The notes beneath the pieces are model-generated. The model was given only the letters and a program-made list of their open reading frames with translations, did no database searches and was not told where the DNA came from. Positions 61,069 through 64,000 of a stretch of 64,000 nucleotides of DNA are shown here, one piece after another. Within the stretch, counting starts at the first letter, position 1. Every line of letters begins with the position of its first letter. Both the position numbers and the translations under genes were made by a program. Origin of the DNA: UBA1952 sp965246905 (GTDB lineage: Bacteria > Bacteroidota > Bacteroidia > Chitinophagales > Chitinophagaceae); the NCBI GenBank assembly GCA_965246905.1, contig CBDFFZ010000018.1, positions 1 to 64,000 of the forward strand, given 5' to 3'.

Positions 61069-61551
61069 TTAAAAATGCAAAAGGCCGGTGTCATTCCGGT
61101 CTTTTTTTGCGCAAGAAATTTCACCTTTTGCAGGCGGGTAAACCTGTGTTGCAGACCAGGATGCATGATGTTTCGGAGATGCAGAAAGATATTCGGCCTT
61201 TGCAGATGACGCTTCGGGAGACGGAGAACGGGCTTCGGGAGAGGTTAAAGACGCTTCGGGAGACGGAGAACAGGCTTCGGGAGATGTTGAAGGCGCTTCG
61301 GGAGACGTTGAAGACGCTTCGGGAGACGTTGAAGACGCTTCGGGAGACGTTGAAGACGCTTCGGGAGAGGCAGAACGAGTTTCGGGAGGTGTAGCACGAG
61401 CTTCGGATAATGCTGAAGACGCTTCGGATGTTGCAGATGGCGCTTCGGGAGGTGCAGAAGACACTTCTGGAGATGTTGAACGAGCTTCGGGCGGTGTTGT
61501 AACCGTTTCGGACAATATTTTGATAAAAAGGCCGAGAGGGATTAATGACAT
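61069..61551 (-). CDS. Possible heptapeptide-repeat protein encoded by the 21-bp array (doubtful)
   Basis: The minus-strand frame is open for 160 codons. It begins MSLIPLGLFIKILSETVTT and continues as about 15 copies of a (P/S)EASSTS-like heptad rich in Pro, Ser, Thr and Glu, then a non-repetitive tail. It starts 21 bases after the upstream gene's stop and would be co-transcribed with it. It is the only frame through the array without a stop; the plus frame, a leucine heptad, is broken by TAG at 61392-61394. Against it, the 3' end runs through the E2 terminator. Function unknown; it may be non-coding. Confidence 0.35.
   Translation of the reverse strand: MSLIPLGLFIKILSETVTTPPEARSTSPEVSSAPPEAPSATSEASSALSEARATPPETRSASPEASSTSPEASSTSPEASSTSPEAPSTSPEACSPSPEASLTSPEARSPSPEASSAKAEYLSASPKHHASWSATQVYPPAKGEISCAKKDRNDTGLLHF
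61083..61108 (+). terminator. Terminator of the E2 gene
   Basis: GGCCGG (61083-61088) pairs with CCGGTC (61096-61101), with one G-T pair, followed by seven T. On the minus strand the same stem is followed by a T-rich stretch, so it may act in both directions. Confidence 0.8.
61190..61525. repeat. 21-bp tandem repeat array
   Basis: About 16 units of 21 bp in strict register. The core GCTTCGGGAGA or a close variant starts at 61211, 61232, 61253, 61274, 61295, 61316, 61337, 61358, 61379, 61400, 61421, 61442, 61463, 61484 and 61505. The middle units (about 61290-61365) are near-identical and the outer ones diverged. Because 21 is a multiple of three, each frame gives a heptapeptide repeat: on the minus strand PEASSTS, on the plus strand LRETLKT. 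Confidence 0.93.
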
Positions 61552-61572
61552 TACCCGCAGGGTACGCCCAAA

Positions 61573-62112
61573 TTAAGAAACGTAAAACCGCGCAAGTACA
61601 GTCTTGAATGCTATAGCGGCCTCATTGTCATCCAGCTTATGGCCCAGGAAATTCAGCGCATCGCGTTCGGATTTCAGATTGTTCAGATGGCTCATCATCT
61701 CCTCATACGCCCGCAGGTCATTCCCGAAAAATTCTGCAAGAAAAAGATATTTATCATTGAGATCAATAAATTGCCTGATATCCCGGTTGGGCTGCGCAGC
61801 GGTTGTCATTTGCGGTAGATTTACCGGTTCAGGAGCCGGTGAAGCTTCTACCGGCTTTCCCTTACTGAAGGCAGGAGCCTGTACGAAAACCGGTGCCTCG
61901 TCTTCCGGCACTGCTGCGGCTGTCAATTCATCCAGCGTAGGCTCCTTTACAGATGTACTTTGCCGGCCGGCCATACTCCCGCGGATCTCCAGCAGATCCG
62001 CATACAGCACACGGGTATAATCCAGCATCAGGTCCACATCGATAAGGGTGCGGTCGCTGTTGCGCTGTGCAAGATCGGTAAGCTTGATGAGTACGGTGCG
62101 TATGCGCTGCAT
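61573..62112 (-). CDS. Conserved hypothetical protein
   Basis: The 179-residue protein has a helical N-terminus (LIKLTDLAQRNSDRTLIDVDLMLDYTRVLYADLLEIR), a Pro/Ala/Glu-rich middle (about 55-105) and a helical C-terminal domain, RDIRQFIDLNDKYLFLAEFFGNDLRAYEEMMSHLNNLKSERDAL. The 'LNDKYLF..E.F..D...YE' signature recurs in Bacteroidota hypothetical proteins, but no function is known to me. It has no signal peptide. It is divergent from tdk across 161 bases that contain only a short CCCGG-AAG-CCGGG hairpin. Confidence 0.78.
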   Translation of the reverse strand: MQRIRTVLIKLTDLAQRNSDRTLIDVDLMLDYTRVLYADLLEIRGSMAGRQSTSVKEPTLDELTAAAVPEDEAPVFVQAPAFSKGKPVEASPAPEPVNLPQMTTAAQPNRDIRQFIDLNDKYLFLAEFFGNDLRAYEEMMSHLNNLKSERDALNFLGHKLDDNEAAIAFKTVLARFYVS

Positions 62113-62273
62113 GGCATTTATTTAAGCTAAAAGTAAGTTTTTAGTCTAAAATAATGCGCTAAGCACCGAAAAGTAAAGGCCGAAAGACGGGGAACCGGTA
62201 AACTCATCCCGGAAGCCGGGTAATCAGGAGCCAGCTTTCTGCTTTTGTGCTAAGACTGCTACCTTAGCGCTCC

Positions 62274-62843
62274 ATGTTCCTGGAACCCAACCGACCACCG
62301 CTGCACCGTAAAGGATGGATAGAAGTTATCTGCGGCTCTATGTTTTCCGGCAAGTCCGAAGAACTGATCCGGCGAATGAAGCGTGCCCGTATTGCCCGGC
62401 AGAAAGTAGAAATTTTCAAGCCGGCCATCGATGTGCGGTATGCGGTGAGCGATATTGTAAGCCATGATGATACGCGCATTGCCTGTACGCCGGTGGATAC
62501 AGCCGGCAGCATTCAGCTCATGGCCGGCGGCGTGGATGTGGTAGGTATCGATGAGGCGCAGTTTTTTGACAATAGCCTGGTAACGGTAGCGGAAAGCCTT
62601 GCCCTCAGCGGCATCCGGGTAATCATCGCCGGCCTGGATATGGATTTTCAGGGGAAGCCATTCGGCCCGGTTCCATTGCTTCTTACCAATGCGGAGTACA
62701 TTACCAAGCTGCATGCTATTTGCATGATCTGCGGTGATCTGGCTAATTTTTCCTACCGCAAAACAGCAAGCGACGCTACTATATTGCTCGGTGAGAAAGA
62801 TCTGTATGAGCCTCGTTGCCGGGATTGTTTCTATAAGGCTTAA
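62274..62843 (+). CDS. tdk: Thymidine kinase
   Basis: The 189-residue type II thymidine kinase phosphorylates thymidine with ATP in the salvage pathway. It has P-loop VICGSMFSGKSEELIRRMKRA (residues 18-38), Walker B VVGIDEAQFFD near 90, the lasso-loop region and the zinc cysteines (CMICG near 152 and CRDC near 184). The ATG at 62274 is the first in frame. With upp nearby on the other strand, the region holds two pyrimidine salvage genes, but they are not an operon. Confidence 0.95.
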   Translation: MFLEPNRPPLHRKGWIEVICGSMFSGKSEELIRRMKRARIARQKVEIFKPAIDVRYAVSDIVSHDDTRIACTPVDTAGSIQLMAGGVDVVGIDEAQFFDNSLVTVAESLALSGIRVIIAGLDMDFQGKPFGPVPLLLTNAEYITKLHAICMICGDLANFSYRKTASDATILLGEKDLYEPRCRDCFYKA

Positions 62844-62973
62844 CCCAGTGGGCTGTCGGTAATTTTTCAGGCAGATGCTTGCTTAAAGTACATAGCCCGT
62901 TTTTAGCCGGGAATAGCCAGGCAAGAGCTACAGAGAATTTTAGCTTCGCGTTTAACCTTCTCTAATTTGAAGC

Positions 62974-62981
62974 TACATTTG
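62974..62981 (+). promoter_or_regulatory. -7 box of the TolC-family gene, leaderless spacing
   Basis: TACATTTG is a perfect TAnnTTTG ending 4 bases before the ATG. A TTTA at 62951-62954 stands 19 bases upstream in the -33 position. Confidence 0.55.
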
Positions 62982-62985
62982 CGCC

Positions 62986-64000
62986 ATGCGTTTTCTATTA
63001 CTGCTAATGCTTTGCGCCCTGCTCTCCCCGTGTGCAAATGCGCAACCCGGCGGCGAAGTCTGGAGCCTGCAGCGCTGTGTGCAATATGCCCTCGACCATA
63101 ACCTCAGCGTGCGGCAGAATGTGCTCAATGAGCGGCTTGCAGCACTCACCCTGCAGCAGAGCAGGCTTTCACAGCTGCCTAATGCCAATATTGCCCCCGG
63201 TTACGGCCGCTCATTTGGCCGCTCTGTGGATCCTACCACCAACCAGTTTGTAAAAGGTAGCTACGACTTCTTCAGCCTCGGCGGCAATGTGGATGTGCTG
63301 ATTTTCGGGTGGTTCCAGAAGCGCAGGCTGATAGGCGAAAACGACCTGAGCCACCAGGCAGCTATTGCCGATCTGGATCAGCTCCGGGATGATATTTCAC
63401 TGAATGTGGCTACCGGTTACCTGCGTGCGCTGCTCTCCAAAGAGCAGATCAGTGTGAATGAAAAGCAGGTGGCCCTTTCTCAGCAGCAGCTGGCGCAGAC
63501 GCTTAAGTTTGCCGAGGCGGGCCGTGTGCCGCTGATCAATGTATCGCAGCTTAAAAGCCAGCTTGCTACCGATAGTGCCGGATTGATCACGGCGATTTCC
63601 GATTACACGGCATCGCTCCTCGATCTGCGTGCGCTCCTGAACCTCGATTTTGAAGTGCCTTTCGATGTTATTGCACCGGATGTGCCTCTAAAAGGAGATA
63701 ATAACTTGCTCACCAATACTCCGGTGGAAATTTATAATTCAGCAGCAAGGCATTTTGGCGCTATCCGCAGCAGCGAGCTTAAATTGGGCGCAGCGCAAAA
63801 AGGCTTGCTTGCAGCAAGGGCGCAACGTTATCCGCAGCTTTCCTTCAATGCGCAGCTTGGCAGCAGCTACGCTACCACCTATAAAGATTACGGCACGCCA
63901 ACCTTTACCGGCGGACAAACACCTACGGGCGCTTTCGTGGATGTGAACGGCACGCCTTACCAGATCTACCAACTCGAATATAGCGTAAATGTGACCCGTA
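62986..64000 (+). CDS. TolC family outer membrane efflux protein (3' end beyond window)
   Basis: An open frame from ATG 62986 runs 338 codons to the window edge. It begins MRFLLLLMLCALLSPCANAQ, a signal peptide. TolC/OEP features follow: WSLQRCVQYALDHNLSVRQN, LSQLPNANIAPGYGRSFGRSVDPTTNQFV (typical of Bacteroidota TolC proteins), long amphipathic helices (LDQLRDDISLNVATGYLRALLSKEQISVNEKQVALSQQQL) and a second repeat beginning near residue 245. It forms the outer membrane channel of a tripartite efflux or type I secretion system; partner genes would lie to the right of the window. Confidence 0.9.
   Translation, partial: MRFLLLLMLCALLSPCANAQPGGEVWSLQRCVQYALDHNLSVRQNVLNERLAALTLQQSRLSQLPNANIAPGYGRSFGRSVDPTTNQFVKGSYDFFSLGGNVDVLIFGWFQKRRLIGENDLSHQAAIADLDQLRDDISLNVATGYLRALLSKEQISVNEKQVALSQQQLAQTLKFAEAGRVPLINVSQLKSQLATDSAGLITAISDYTASLLDLRALLNLDFEVPFDVIAPDVPLKGDNNLLTNTPVEIYNSAARHFGAIRSSELKLGAAQKGLLAARAQRYPQLSFNAQLGSSYATTYKDYGTPTFTGGQTPTGAFVDVNGTPYQIYQLEYSVNVTR

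Noticed and set aside
61107..61394. Plus-strand leucine-heptad frame through the 21-bp array (possible coiled-coil protein)
   Set aside because: Its start overlaps the E2 terminator T-run, and the heptad pattern continues past a TAG at 61392-61394. The regularity comes from the repeat unit, not from selection in this frame.
61190..61525. CRISPR-like array
   Set aside because: The 21-bp units are directly contiguous with no unique spacers, and no cas genes are present.

Overview
The window looks like chromosome of a Bacteroidota bacterium, most plausibly in Chitinophagales (family Chitinophagaceae is an inference). The evidence is: secreted proteins ending in type IX secretion (T9SS) sorting domains, both the gliding-motility-associated type B form and the PNPxxxxxxI-like type A form; a PorP/SprF-family protein; promoters of the TTTG-N19/20-TAnnTTTG class (the rpsT promoter is a textbook example); no need for Shine-Dalgarno sites; and Bacteroidota-typical families (DUF4476, DUF4350, TatA without TatC, an FbaB-type aldolase). 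No tRNA, rRNA, CRISPR array, prophage or replication origin was seen.

Layout. 1-6.9 kb: end of an unknown gene, class I aldolase fbaB, a giant T9SS adhesin-like protein whose two halves differ sharply in base composition, a structured repeat, radC and a GnnA-like sugar-nucleotide dehydrogenase. 6.9-13.7 kb: lipoprotein, polyprenyl-phosphate sugar transferase, pdhB, and an operon of an orphan biotin carrier, a DUF4476 protein and a lipoprotein, then a CvfB-like RNA-binding protein. 13.8-19 kb: a choice-of-anchor-L T9SS protein and a convergent secreted metzincin protease. 19.2-26.2 kb: WlbA-like dehydrogenase, recQ (no ATG/GTG/TTG ahead of Walker A; AUU start proposed), a small protein resembling DNA polymerase III psi, ilvE, a membrane protein, an FkbM methyltransferase and a glycosyltransferase. 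26.2-30.5 kb: rpsT, lytic transglycosylase, tatA, rluD, a DoxX/MauE-thioredoxin fusion and a Cys-rich small lipoprotein.

30.6-35.6 kb: MoxR / DUF4350 / DUF4129 / SpoIIM on the minus strand with RDD divergent, a known membrane-associated cluster, here without the usual DUF58 gene after MoxR. 35.6-41 kb: response regulator, a decayed adenylate-cyclase fragment, recA, a phosphohexomutase and a carotenoid/retinol-type FAD oxidoreductase. 41-46.5 kb: surface polysaccharide locus (WecA-like transferase, wecB, heparinase II/III-like protein, O-antigen ligase). 46.5-56.1 kb: LON-domain protein, then rpoB and rpoC, which are detached from the usual rplKAJL genes and separated from each other by a four-helix-bundle (23S rRNA intervening-sequence type) gene. 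56.1-57.5 kb: a dead IS3-family element. 57.6-64 kb: PorP/SprF protein, upp, a 2-oxoacid dehydrogenase E2, a 21-bp tandem repeat array, a hypothetical protein, tdk and the start of a TolC-family efflux protein running off the right edge.

The most unusual points are the non-canonical recQ start, the gene inserted between rpoB and rpoC with inverted repeats on both sides, the 21-bp array with an uninterrupted heptapeptide frame, the pseudogene upstream of recA, the compositional break inside the 1071-residue adhesin, and several genes whose ATG lies exactly 4 nt after a -7 box (probable leaderless mRNAs).
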